In this document: positions 54,170-61,889 of the stretch, piece after piece | Layout: every line of letters starts with the position of its first letter | Position numbering within the stretch: position 1 is the first letter of the stretch | Assembly: GCA_037447655.1 (NCBI GenBank) | Contig: JBBHKE010003309.1 | Span: 22,542 to 86,541 of the forward strand | Direction of reading: 5' to 3' | Length of the DNA stretch: 64,000 nt | Source: Zygnema cylindricum | Taxonomy: Eukaryota > Streptophyta > Zygnematophyceae > Zygnematales > Zygnemataceae | Notes under the pieces: generated by a model | What the model saw: the letters and a program-made list of their open reading frames with translations, nothing else | Databases searched by the model: none | Told to the model about the DNA's origin: nothing | Program-made: the position numbers and the translations under genes

Positions 54170-56457
54170 CTTTTTCTTTTCCATTTAATAATCTGATCCC
54201 AAAATTTCCCATTAAAATACACTTAACAAATAGTATTTTCCCAAAAAATCTAATAATATCACATTTCCCAAAAATTTCCAACAACTCAAAATCTACATTA
54301 CAAATCCAATTTTCAACAATCATCGATCCACAAATTTGGATCTCTCCACCACATGTCACAACTCCACCTTCCGGATCTCTCTCCCCCAAACGTCGAATCT
54401 CCACCTTCCACATCTCTCCATCAAACGAATATGTATTTTCCAAAAATAAAATATCATTTCTCATAATTAATCATTTTCATTGGGGGTAGACATTTCGGCA
54501 CTATCACTAAGTTAACCCTTGGGGCGATGCAAGATTAAACTCGGCACATACCAACACTATGATAAGGCCGATCTCATGGGTACACAGACACCATTACTGC
54601 AATACAACCAGCAAGGACAATATTAACCCGCTACAATGCGTGTGACAAAAACCTACATCGACTTAACCTAACATATGATAGATGGGGTGTGGGCCCATAA
54701 CCTGTTGTTCTTTGGTCTAAAATAGACCGCAGAAGCCACCCAAACTATCATGCAAAAAGCTAAGCAAAAATAGGTCGACGAACAATCATTTGAAATGCAT
54801 CCTCCATTTAACATACAACAACATTTAGGGTTTCATGGAATAATCAACATAAATAAACCCTATGACAACATCTAAGGTTTGATGGAATAATCGACATAAA
54901 CAAACCCTAGGACAAATGCATAAACAATGCATATCAAACATATAAAACAACATAAAATAACATAAATAAATAATAACAAAAAGAGTCCAATCACACATAA
55001 ACATTAAATAAACAAAAGTATATCAATAAACATATTACTCAAATGCATGACCTAATCGGCAACCCTAAAAGTCTACATCTTCGGTCCCCACTTTACTAAC
55101 CAGCATTGATTAAAGTTCTAATGAAGCTCAAACCTATATATACACTTGTGAGCTGTTAACAAATCACTAAGTGTCAAAATAACCAACGTAAATTATGTAA
55201 CTGTCACTAAATCAAATTAATCGTAAGCGTACACCTGAGAGTCAAGCAATCGTAAGCGTACACTTGTCTGCAAATGCGACACATAAATTAAAGTGTCGAA
55301 ACCCTAATTAACCACTTAAATATAAATGTCATAATCAGCACTAATTTAATAATACAAATAAGACAAAGCATTGTTGTTCCAAATATTTTCAAGTACACGC
55401 AATCTCATAGAATCGTATGCTGAGTCATGCTGAGTCATGCTGAGTCACTCAGCGAAACTCCTTGATTTTCGTCAAAGAATCCGGGACGTCCAAAATAAAC
55501 ATCGTGTGATTGACGCGATTTCGCGTCACCACTACTTGAAAAAATAACGGCGGCCTATATCCGCCGTCCGTCACTCTTAATCGGCACCCTTGATGTCGCG
55601 CCGCGTGGTCATAAAAATCCACTTGTCGAAACCTCGTCAAACCATCCGAAATTGTCCGTACCGCAATTTTGTTCCTCGTCATAAATGCGCCTGCCAAAAA
55701 TAAGTACACCTGTCCCCAAAAAGATTCTATGTACCGGCGGCGTCCTTTTTATATATCCCACGTGTCGCATTATGAACTTTACGTGCGACGTACCATTTTA
55801 TCTTCGTCGATTATCTCACGTCGGATTGCTTCGCGATCCGCCGTCCATTTCCTCTCACATTTCGCGCCACTCAATTACTTCATTAATTTACGTGTACATT
55901 TAATTCCCCAATCCATAAATTCTTTCGAACCTCCACAATATATCGCGTAAATGCGTACGCACGAAACATCGCGTACGCACGAAACGCTCCGTACGCACGA
56001 AACTAAGTTTTCAAAAACAACAATTATCCATAAGCACATGTACGTGTGGGGGAGGTATTGAAGAAAAAAAACATTTTTCATTTGAAATTCGACATGATTT
56101 GTAAATAATTTTTTGGTTTAGTCATTTTTTCCTTAAAACCAAAGTTTGTTTTGTTGAAAATTTGTTATGGATATTGATTCTGTCTGTTTTTTTTTTATCA
56201 AACACGAAAAACATATTGTACAAAAAAATAAGGCGAGTTGGGTGGGGAAAGTTGTGGGAGGGCGAGGTGGTGGGAAGGAAATGGATGAGGTAGGTAAGAT
56301 GCATGCGAATAAATGCCACTTTGTGTGGGAATATTGGAAATTGATATGTTTTTTTGGTTTGTTTTGCGGATGCCCCGTGTCATAGGTGGGCGCATGACAA
56401 CCAATTGAATGGAAGCATTCCATCGTCCTTTGGTCAGCTGGCATCCCTCCAAACCCT
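30520..56457 (+). CDS. Gene B: plus-strand array of 72-bp LRR exons, partial, partly decayed
   Basis: Seven 72-bp cassettes (30520, 31193, 34893, 37113, 39721, 51524, 56386), with CAG-type acceptors and phase-2 frames, encode LRRs of the same family as gene A. Introns begin with the same sequence as those of gene A (for example GTAAGACACATGACACTATGGTT), so both arrays descend from one cassette. No N-cap, EGF, protease or LysM exon is found on this strand; the 3' part may lie beyond the window. One exon has an in-frame stop and one has a mutated donor, so the locus may be a pseudogene or may skip those exons. Introns carry purine tracts, a solo LTR and elements C, D and E. Confidence 0.6.
30740..31085 (+). 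repeat. Purine tract in gene B intron 1
   Basis: Almost only A and G on the plus strand (GGGAGAGGGAGA-like), in sense orientation to gene B. Not coding. Confidence 0.8.
31193..31264 (+). CDS. Gene B LRR exon 2
   Basis: Acceptor GTCACAG, donor GTAAGAC, phase 2. It reads YNMLKRSIPSSIGQLTSL. Confidence 0.85.
31555..33650 (+). repeat. 2.1-kb purine tract in gene B intron 2
   Basis: About 2.1 kb of irregular GGGAGA/GAGG repeats with rare C or T. Long antisense frames (for example 31539-32294) exist only because stop codons are scarce in pyrimidine-only sequence. Confidence 0.9.
33650..34892 (+). repeat. LRR module upstream blocks (AT-rich, then conserved block), copy 1
   Basis: An AT-rich ATAATAAT region (to about 34130) is followed by a conserved block (about 34130-34420, with AAACTTGCATTTAATTAA and ATGTGGTGTGGAAAC). 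A pre-exon block comes next (about 34540-34890, GTACGTGTGGGGGAGG). The same order recurs before other gene B exons near 36110, 39075, 51700/56030 and 60005. Confidence 0.75.
34893..34964 (+). CDS. Gene B LRR exon 3
   Basis: Acceptor GTCCCAG, donor GTAAGAAG, phase 2. It reads YNQLSGSIPTSIGQLVSLQ. Confidence 0.85.
35045..35388 (+). repeat. Purine tract in gene B intron 3, left part
   Basis: G/A-only sequence interrupted at 35389 by a solo LTR and resumed at 35871-36110. Confidence 0.85.
35389..35870 (-). mobile_element. Solo LTR in a gene B intron
   Basis: 482-bp non-purine island inside a purine tract. Read on the minus strand it begins TGTTGAAAG and ends TTCAATA, an imperfect inverted pair, like element D whose LTRs end in TA. 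It is flanked by the 5-bp direct repeat GGAAG (35384-35388 and 35871-35875). No internal region remains, so it is best explained by LTR-LTR recombination. Confidence 0.65.
36110..37112 (+). repeat. LRR module upstream blocks, copy 2
   Basis: AT-rich part to about 36400, conserved block about 36400-36640, pre-exon block about 36765-37112. Same order as 33650-34892. Confidence 0.7.
37113..37184 (+). pseudogene. Gene B LRR exon 4 with mutated splice donor
   Basis: Open frame VNQLSGSILSSIGQQISLQ after acceptor GTCACAG. The donor position reads ATAAGAC instead of the GTAAGAC of sister exons, and the conserved Pro of GSIP is Leu. Probably no longer spliced normally. Confidence 0.75.
37545..39075 (+). 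repeat. 1.5-kb purine tract in gene B intron 4
   Basis: Continuous G/A-rich plus strand. An internal direct repeat (GGGGGATGAT.CTGGTGAAAGG near 38005 and 38265) shows local duplication within the tract. The 567-codon antisense frame over it is a composition artefact. Confidence 0.88.
39075..39720 (+). repeat. LRR module upstream blocks, copy 3 (pre-exon block deleted)
   Basis: AT-rich part then conserved block about 39370-39620. The GTACGTGTGGGG pre-exon block present in other copies is missing, and the exon follows closely. Confidence 0.65.
39721..39792 (+). CDS. Gene B LRR exon 5
   Basis: Acceptor TTGTCACAG, donor GTAAGAC, phase 2. It reads QNKLNGSIPASIGQLTSL. The usual conserved block upstream of the exon is deleted here. 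Confidence 0.85.
39905..40517 (+). repeat. Purine tract in gene B intron 5, first segment
   Basis: G/A-rich tract cut by insertion of elements C and D. Its continuation is 44668-45452 and 51181-51460. Confidence 0.8.
40690..40770 (-). other. Antisense tRNA-like A-box/B-box module in LTR of element C
   Basis: Minus strand: a D-arm-like hairpin (GCCT, loop with TTGGA, AGGC) containing GGATAAGGC (40755-40747), then 29 nt, then a near-perfect B-box GGTTCAAATCC (40717-40707). A plausible anticodon loop CTACATA has the conserved T before the anticodon position. Stems outside the D-arm pair poorly. The same module is at about 43772-43852 in the 3' LTR. It resembles the D-arm of arginine tRNAs (impression, not a search). 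Confidence 0.55.
40968..40980. promoter_or_regulatory. G-box in LTR of element C
   Basis: GCCACGTGGCGCC contains the palindromic G-box CACGTG, a plant bZIP/bHLH site. Element F has the same extended motif at 62354-62367. Confidence 0.45.
41542..42138 (+). CDS. Gag N-terminal part of element C
   Basis: 198 codons. A first ATG (41542) and a second (41566, MEPIEFQVMGPPSRVP) lie in the LTR. The frame runs through the primer site into a Gag core (FDGTDFTYWEF, SSEIWETLRQIYKS, RQQLVKQEIEAYVYKGG). It stops at TGA 42136-42138. Compared with element A, two extra bases (GT) just before explain the shift to the next frame. Confidence 0.8.
   Translation: MDLRILWAMEPIEFQVMGPPSRVPMFDGTDFTYWEFIMEGLLFEKHLWGIVSGQVRCPPPGFGGAYCGEPSEAAQNINRSSDATKGEGKNIVMEGEKGEKDKGTLMVRGAMLSATSSLRGVISKTEENDSKIWEYKNTIAKHLILRYVSKSIAITLLSLTKSSEIWETLRQIYKSETIQRQQLVKQEIEAYVYKGGVT
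41586..41600 (+). promoter_or_regulatory. Primer-binding site of element C
   Basis: GGTTATGGGCCCACC, identical to elements A and B, translated as VMGPP. Confidence 0.85.
42135..43391 (+). CDS. Gag C-terminal part fused to collapsed pol remnants, element C
   Basis: 418 codons overlapping the previous frame by ATGA. It begins MIEFCNDIAALYVELASAG and LLMKLPEEYENII (Gag), then a basic region and CCHC knuckle CFFCREPGHYIEEC near 42540, then a long charged low-complexity part. Short vestiges follow: GLGEEKYLLGIKMESD (end of reverse transcriptase) and GLDITNGSDAIYEGAPVKG, then MRWIKSFARI (RNase H start). No catalytic YVDDL, integrase or protease remains. The frame stays open over 1.2 kb despite the deletions. 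Confidence 0.75.
   Translation: MIEFCNDIAALYVELASAGYVESEERKINTLLMKLPEEYENIIYRMQAMDGSSWTWSFTMGIILVRESTLELRRGSERVTAFTAGGDWRKRDERNGGDERKRDERKKDKGKPYRNFGGKRGRGKERGALKKGVCFFCREPGHYIEECPCFEELRSWNVKEEEEGEEEKEDEEILELLHIGRMEKREKYTEITRKQRCAFGGIREVKGREVLEGVRNDEDVKECKKYNLEMRKSDLESIIEKGKSKNNEDSFIDILETENWSQRETSTDSEERGEVNLEGVLKDRGEEEYLMKGLGEEKYLLGIKMESDSGKNYLGESEESSKNGMSIKDKNMSTEDVDLMRNLAGILVFSKNLGGNGLDITNGSDAIYEGAPVKGLASGCVLQIEDVAGSLNCKREIGFCVDGKVMRWIKSFARIYKK
43599..44667 (+). repeat. 3' LTR of element C
   Basis: 1069 bp, essentially identical to the 5' copy; a run of five rather than four A residues is the difference I saw. Carries the second tRNA-like module. Confidence 0.93.
44668..45452 (+). repeat. 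Purine tract in gene B intron 5, second segment
   Basis: G/A-rich sequence between elements C and D, continuous with 39905-40517 before insertion. Confidence 0.8.
45453..46151 (+). repeat. 5' LTR of element D
   Basis: 699 bp, matching 50478-51175. Begins TGTTGGTTTTGG and ends AACAATTA. Confidence 0.9.
45541..45561. promoter_or_regulatory. Tandem CGTGA array (TGACG sites) in LTR of element D
   Basis: Four head-to-tail CGTGA units give overlapping TGACG/GTGACGT motifs, the core of plant as-1/TGA bZIP sites. Conserved in the other LTR at 50566-50586. Likely an LTR enhancer (inference). Confidence 0.5.
46152..46164 (+). promoter_or_regulatory. Primer-binding site of element D
   Basis: GGTTATGGGCCCA adjoining the LTR; same half-tRNA type. 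Here it is not followed by an open gag frame. Confidence 0.8.
46385..46612 (+). pseudogene. Gag remnant of element D
   Basis: 75-codon frame. IKAHISHFTSLLDDADAIGL followed by LLLTQSIPDDIK fits the copia Gag core (interaction helix then a LLLxSLPxxY-like motif). No zinc knuckle was recognised downstream. Confidence 0.55.
46613..50477 (+). other. Internal region of element D without recognisable domains
   Basis: 3.9 kb with only short open frames. I see no RT, integrase or RNase H motif on either strand. It may be a scrambled remnant or captured sequence. One duplicated segment is listed separately. Confidence 0.5.
47761..48040. repeat. Tandem duplication inside element D
   Basis: Unit 1 starts at 47761 and unit 2 at 47917, both opening GAAAGAGTTGAGACCA and running through GGTAGCCATTGGGCTACAAG. 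Unit 1 has an extra internal 22-23 bp duplication (GTCATTTGAATTCAGTTAAC twice). Confidence 0.85.
50478..51175 (+). repeat. 3' LTR of element D
   Basis: 698 bp, begins TGTAGGTTTTGG, ends AACTATTA, followed by target duplication GTAGG. Confidence 0.9.
51181..51460 (+). repeat. Purine tract in gene B intron 5, third segment
   Basis: Continuation of the tract interrupted by element D, leading to the LRR exon at 51524. Confidence 0.75.
51524..51595 (+). pseudogene. Gene B LRR exon 6 with in-frame stop
   Basis: Acceptor TATCACAG, donor GTATGAC, phase 2. The frame reads QLFGN, then TAG, then LSGSIPSSIGQLTSLQ. Sister exons have Gln (CAG) at the stop, so one C-to-T change accounts for it. Confidence 0.8.
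51700..52425 (+). repeat. LRR module upstream blocks, copy 4 (split by element E)
   Basis: AT-rich part then conserved block about 52020-52290. The module is cut at 52425 by element E and resumes at 56023 (pre-exon block 56023-56385). Confidence 0.75.
53141..53170. promoter_or_regulatory. Triple TGCTGAGTCA array in LTR of element E
   Basis: Three perfect 10-bp units containing TGAGTCA, the GCN4/AP-1-type bZIP core, followed by an inverted half CTCAGC. Repeated at 55418-55447. Probable enhancer (inference). Confidence 0.5.
53677..53726. repeat. Triple CGTACGCACGAAAC repeat near LTR start of element E
   Basis: Three units at an 18-bp period (53677, 53695, 53713), each with the palindrome CGTACG. 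They lie within 70 bp of the U3 end of the minus-strand LTR. Also present in the other LTR. Confidence 0.7.
53746..54702 (-). other. Internal region of element E
   Basis: 957 bp without coding motifs. It contains a run of about 52 A residues (54116-54167) on the plus strand, which reads as poly-T in element sense. The primer site GGTTATGGGCCCACA is at its 5' end (54702-54688). Confidence 0.8.
54688..54702 (-). promoter_or_regulatory. Primer-binding site of element E
   Basis: GGTTATGGGCCCACA on the minus strand, the same half-tRNA initiator Met type. Confidence 0.8.
54703..56022 (-). repeat. 5' LTR of element E
   Basis: 1320 bp, nearly identical to 52426-53745; flanked on the right by ATTAT. 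Confidence 0.92.
56386..56457 (+). CDS. Gene B LRR exon 7
   Basis: Acceptor GTCATAG, donor GTAAGAAA, phase 2. It reads DNQLNGSIPSSFGQLASLQ. Element E separates it from the first half of its own module. Confidence 0.8.
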
Positions 56458-56832
56458 GTAAGAAACATGGCACTGTGATTCTGTTAGCATCCAAAAGTGT
56501 GGTATAATGGAAAGAGTTTGTTGCAAAAAGTAGTTCACCGCATCAAGTTTGTCAAAATAAAAGCTTTTCTATTTTTAGTTTTTATTATTTTTACTCAAAC
56601 AGCCTAATTACAAAAGCCCACCTCATTTGATAGTCAGAATCGGGAAGGAAAAGCGAGGAGGGGTAGGTGGGGTCGAGGCGTCAAAGGCGGTGAGGGGATC
56701 ATGATTGAAATAGGTGTGGATGGGACATCTTGCATTGCAAAAACAAGTATTTTTCCTTCTATTTTCTAGTGACTAATCTAGAGTACTTTTTTCTGTTGGG
56801 TTTTATATAATAGTGTATGAATTTTTTTTTTT

Positions 56833-59800
56833 TAACAATGAAGGAAAGATGGGAGGGAGAGGGGGATTGGTGGAGAGGGAGAACGGGTGAGGGGGAGAGG
56901 GGGAGGGTAGAGGCAAAAATAACAAAGAGAGGAGAGGGAGAGGGAGAGGCAGAGGGAATGGGAAACCGTGAAAAAAAAGGTGAGGTAGAGGTTGATAGAC
57001 AAGGAGAGGGAGAGAAAGGGGAAAAGGGATAGGAAGAGGGAAACGAGGGGGAGAAAGGAATAGAGAAAAAGAGGGAGACACAGAAAACGAGGAAGTGGGA
57101 GATAGAGATAAGGAGAGAAAAAGATGGTGGGGGAAATGCATCGGTAAAGGGAGAGGGGGACAAGGGTTACGGGTATCGGGATAGAGAGTGGGCGGGAGAG
57201 AGGAGAGGAGTTGAAGAAGAGTGAGGCGGAAATAGAAGGGAGTAAAGCGGGCGGATGCGTGGAGATGTATAGGAGGGAGAGGAAGATGACGAGGGAGATA
57301 AAAAGGGACAAGGAGAGGATAACGGAGAGGGAGATAAAGAGGAGGGAAAGGAATAAGGAGAGGGAGAGGGAGAAAGAGAGGTCGAGAGGGAGTGGGAGGC
57401 GGAAGGGGAGGGGGAGGGCGAGGGAAAAGCTGGGGAGTGAGAGGAGAGGGTGACGGAGGGGAAGGACGAGAGGGTAGTCGAGGGGCAGAGGAAGAGGGAT
57501 GGTGAGGTTCACGTGGAGGGTAATTGGAGAGGGGCGGAGGTGTAGTGGACAGGCGAGAGTGAGTGGCAAAGTGAGAGGGATGGGAAGAGGCAGGGGGAGG
57601 GAGTTGAAGGTAGAGCCACATGAAAGGGAGGAGAAAGAGAAAGGGATCAAGGGAGGGAATGGGTGTAGGAGAGGAAAAGAGGGGGAAAGAGGGATTGATA
57701 CGAAGGGTGAGGGTGGGAGGTAAAATTAAAAGAGGGTCAGGGAGAGAGGGAGAGCGATTAGGAGAGGCAGAAAGAAGTAGAGGAGAAGAGAGGGAAAGAT
57801 GCCGGGAGAGGGTGTGAGTGAGGGGGAAAGTGAGGGAGAGAGGGCAGGGTGGAGGGTGCGGGGGAGAGGCGTGACAGGAAGAGAGAGAAGGCGTGGGAGA
57901 GAAGTAGGGAGAGGTTGAAGGGAACGGCGAGGGGGGAAGAGGCGAAGGGGGAGGGGAGGATGGAGAAGGAGATGGAGGTAAAGTTGGAGGAAGAGAGGGA
58001 TTGATAGACCGAGGGATTGATAGAGAGGAGGGAGGAGGAACGGTAGAGAGAGAGGAAGAAGCATAAGTGGGAGATAGGTAGAGAGGGGGAGAGTGGAGGT
58101 GAAAGGTGAAAGGGGCGAGAAGAGAGAAGGGTAGAGAGGCAAGGATGTAAAGGGTGCGAGAGAAAGTGGGAGCAGGGCAAAAGAGGACGAGAGAGTGTGA
58201 GAGGTGGAGAGGCGGAGAGGCGAACAAGGAGTGTGGGTCGGAGGGAGAGAGTGAGAGAAGCGAAGAGGGGGAGAGAGGGTAAGTGGGCGAAACAGGGGGT
58301 GATAGGGGTAAGAGGGGGGAGAGGGGAAGGGGAGAGGTGAGAGCGAGTGGGAGAGGAAAAGGGATGTGGATGGTGAATGGGGAGGGAGGAGTATAGGGAT
58401 ATTCAATGCGGGAAAAAGAGGACGAGGAAGGATAGGTGTTTGAGTGAAAGGGAGAGGCAGAGGGAGTGGAAGAGGGAAAGGATGAGAGAAAAGGAGAGAA
58501 GGAGAGCGAGGGTGACAGAGAAAGGGAGAGGAAAGGGGATAGGGAGAGGGAGAGAGATGGAGATGGAACCGTAGAAAGCGAATAGAGATAGTGCCATAGG
58601 AGAGGGAGTGGAAGGAGAAAGAGAATAAGAGTGAGAGGGAGACGAATATAGAGAGGGCGAGAGAGGTAGAGAGGAATCGGCAGAGGGATAGGTATGGAGA
58701 GAGAAAGCTTAAAGGAGAGAGAGGGAGAGGAAGAGTGAGAGGGAGGCGGAGAGGGAGAGAAAGATGGAGACGGAGAGAGCGAGAGAGAAAGAGAGGAAGT
58801 GTAGTCAGAGGGAGAGGGACAGGGAGGGGGAGGGGGGGAGTGAGCGCGAGACGGAGAAGGGAGGCAAAGCTATAGGGAAAGACCAGGATAGAGGGAGAGA
58901 AATTGGGAGGAGGGCGATGGACAAAGGGAGTGAGAGAGTTAGTGGGAGACAGAGAAGTAGAGGGAGATGGAGAGGAAGAGGTAGGAGGTAGAGGTTGAAG
59001 CAGAAAAACGGAAAAGGAGTGTGAGGGGAGTGGAATATGGAAAGGGATAGCTCAGGGAAGAGGGTAAGGTATAAGGAGAGGGAGAGCGAGCGGGAGAAAA
59101 AGAGCGAGAGGTAGAAGTAGGAAGAGGGGGAGGTGGCCGGGAGGGGTGGAGGGAAGAGAGACGGAGAGGGAAAGAACGGGGGAGAGGGAGAAGGAGAGGG
59201 AGAGGGGGGTGGAAAGGGAGATAGAGAGGTGAGAGAGTATGAAATGAGAAGGATAGAAAAGGAGTTAGTGAGAGATTAAATAAATTGGGAGAGGGAGAAA
59301 AAGATGGAGAGGGAGATGTCGAGGCAGAGGGGGGAGACGGCATGGGAGGAGGGCAAGGGGGGGGGGGGGGGAAGTGGGTGGAGGGAAAGGGAACGGAGGA
59401 GATGGAGTGGAGGAGAAAGATGTCAGGGTGAAATGTAAAGGGAATAAGAGGCATAAAAGAAGGGAGAGTAAAGGGGTTTAGAAGTGGGAGGTAGAAAGGG
59501 GGAGAAAGAGGGAGGACTGGAGAAAAGGGATAGAAAAAGAGTCTCAGCGGAGGAGATTTTTGGAACTTTAGAGGGATAGGGAGAGGAAGCGGGATAACGG
59601 GAGACAAGTGGGCTAGTGGAAGTGAGGTAAAAGAGTGTGAGAAAGAGGGGGAGTAAAAAGAAGAGCGTGAGGAGAAAGGTGAGGGGAAGGGAGAAAGTGT
59701 GGGGAAAATAGATGGATGGAGAGGTAAACGGATAAAGAGAGGAAGGTTGAGTGTGAGAGTTAGTGGGAGAGGGATTGGTATGCAAGGAGGAAATGGTGGG

Positions 59801-60005
59801 GCGGGGTTTGGGAGAGGGAGAGGGAGAGAAAAAAGGAGAGGGAAAGGGAGAGAGAGACGGAAAAGGGAAGGGGAAAATGAGGTGGAGGGCAAGGTTAGAG
59901 GGAGGTGAAAGGAAAAGGTGAGGAGGGGAAAGGAGAGGGTAGAGGGAGTTGGTGTGGGAAAGGGGGAGAGGAGGAGAGGAGGAGACGGGGAGAGATGAAA
60001 AAAGG
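56833..60005 (+). repeat. 3.2-kb purine tract downstream of gene B exon 7
   Basis: Longest tract in the window, G/A-rich on the plus strand and in the sense of gene B. Irregular GGGAGA, GAGAGG and AAGGGA words with no fixed period. Confidence 0.9.
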
Positions 60006-60867
60006 GAAAATTAATAGAAGATAGTTTGAATAATAATAAGATGGTAAATAATGATGAAAATTATAATGAGGATAAATTATAATGTGTAAAAAGTAATAGA
60101 AAATATCCAAAAAAATTATGAAGTGTAAAGTTATAAATAAAAAGTAGAAATATTTAGTAATTATACGTTATAATAGATAAGTTTGAAAACAAATAACGAA
60201 TTAAAAAAAAAATAAAAAAAATAGAAATATTAAAAAGTAATGAACAATGGTTTAAACATAATTTAAACTAATAGGAAATAAGGTACATATTCACAATACA
60301 ATATTTTTTTAATTTTTTTTATGCGTATATATACAGGGTGATACATGAGTCACTAAAAAAAAACCAATTTATTAAGTTAAGAGAAAAAAAATGCAGTTTA
60401 AAGAAAAAACATCGATAAATTGCTATAGAACTAATAAAAAAGTAAAAAAGAAAGAAGTAATGATAAATAATTAATAATGATATAATGATAAATAGTAGTG
60501 ATAAAAATTTATAAAAAAAAAAAGCATTTAAGAATAAATCGTAATAACAAGAATAATAATCATTAACAAATATTACAATTTTGATTCCAAAAACATAGGT
60601 GAATTCGTAGGGGAAGGAGGGAGAGAGGACGAGAGGGCTGAGGAAGGGAATGTGTTGAAAATAAATTTGGATTGGAAAACTTGCATTTAATTAATGTATG
60701 TCTTTCCTTTTATATTTTGACGATTTTTTTTGTATTGGTTTGCAATACTTTTATTTTGTAATATAGGGAAGGGAGTGAAGAGAGTGTACAAATCCATGTG
60801 GTGTGGAAACATTTCAATTTCTCTTTCCTCAATTATATATTTATTTAATTTTTTATTTGTTTTACCT
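60006..60867 (+). repeat. Truncated LRR module, copy 5
   Basis: AT-rich part then conserved block about 60590-60850 (AAACTTGCATTTAATTAATG, CCATGTGGTGTGGAAAC). Similarity ends near 60867. The expected pre-exon block and LRR exon are absent in the window. Confidence 0.7.
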
Positions 60868-61600
60868 GACTCTTTTACATTGTTCACCCCTCTACACTCC
60901 CCCTCAACGGAAAAGCAAAAAACCAAAAAAACGGTTTAAAGAATCCCTTTCAGGTCAAGAGAAGCGACCGCTTTCCTTTGTTCCTAAATTGCATTTTTTC
61001 CTTTTTAGGAGAGCCTCAGTCTATTGGGGCATATACTCTATACTTGACGAAAAGACTGGGCCTCTCTAGAATTGAGGAGCCTCCATTGGTGTTATTTCGT
61101 TGTTATTCCTTATTTACTCGATTCACTCTATTCTCCTGCTCTTCGACCACCCGCGTTCCTAAACTCCCATGCAGTGCTCAATTTATTGAAATTCCCATGA
61201 GTGTCGTACATCCGCGTCCCACAAACCTTTCGGATGTGATCGACCCATCCCATGGGCTAATCCCCAAATTGTAAATGCAACTTCAGATGGGCATTCCCCT
61301 CTTCAAAAAGAGAAACCACCAGTGACCCAACATACGTTAGGTAGCTTGGATTTGTGGACTCGATATGTAATCGATGATCTACTCCCTGCCTACAACCCAC
61401 TTTACACTTCCCAACGTTGAAGCGATGTCGTCGTTTTGACATGTAGACTTCGTTGAATACGTATACGGACTTTAACATTAACACCAAAGTAGTGACAATC
61501 CCAAAGCATCCCTTACGCGTACAAAGAGGGGCGGCCTTGGGATGGTCACCAGGTTAAGCTACCCTTTACACTATGCACCTCCTATCCGAGACATTAACTG
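60868..61600. other. Unrecognised non-repetitive island
   Basis: Balanced-composition sequence unlike its surroundings. It holds a 98-codon plus-strand frame (60978-61274, LGEPQSIGAYTLYLTKRLGL) that I cannot assign. The edge near 60890 (CTACACTCCCCCT) resembles a reverse-strand polypurine tract next to a TGTAG LTR start, so a retroelement remnant is possible. An organellar insertion was considered but could not be supported. Confidence 0.3.
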
Positions 61601-61607
61601 CCATCCC

Positions 61608-61647
61608 AGAGAAAGAGATAGAGAGAGAGAGATAGATAGATAAAGAT

Positions 61648-61694
<47 letters not shown>

Positions 61695-61889
61695 GAGGAG
61701 GAGGGGGAGAAGGAAGAGGGAGGGGGAGGGAGAGAGGGAAGGAGGGAGGGAGGGAGGGAGATAGCCAGAGAGGGAGGGAGGGAGGGAGGGAGAGGGGGAG
61801 AGGGTAAGAGGGGGAAAGGGGGAGAGGGAGAGAGGGAGGGAGGGATGGAGGGCAAGAGAGATAAAATTAGAGAGAGAGAGATGGAGAGA
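61608..61889. repeat. GA/GATA microsatellite and purine tract
   Basis: GAGA, GATA and GGGA short repeats. The same microsatellite resumes at 63925, right of element F, so F inserted within it. Confidence 0.85.

Larger units (their letters stand above)
52426..56022 (-). mobile_element. Short non-autonomous LTR element E (very recent)
   Basis: LTRs 52426-53745 and 54703-56022, 1320 bp each. I noticed a single substitution between them by eye. Perfect target duplication ATTAT (52421-52425, 56023-56027). Minus orientation is shown by the primer site (54702 leftward) and a polypurine tract GGGGGAG at 53752-53746. The internal region is only 957 bp and lacks any gag or pol motif. LTR ends (TGTTGTT...GAACAACA) resemble element B, a possible mobilising partner. 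Confidence 0.92.

Noticed and set aside
54114-54464. 116-codon frame ending in poly-Phe
   Set aside because: Created by the run of A residues in element E; no conserved motif.
60978-61274. 98-codon frame as a mitochondrial or plastid gene fragment
   Set aside because: The composition gave that impression, but I could not match it to any organellar protein, so no assignment is made.
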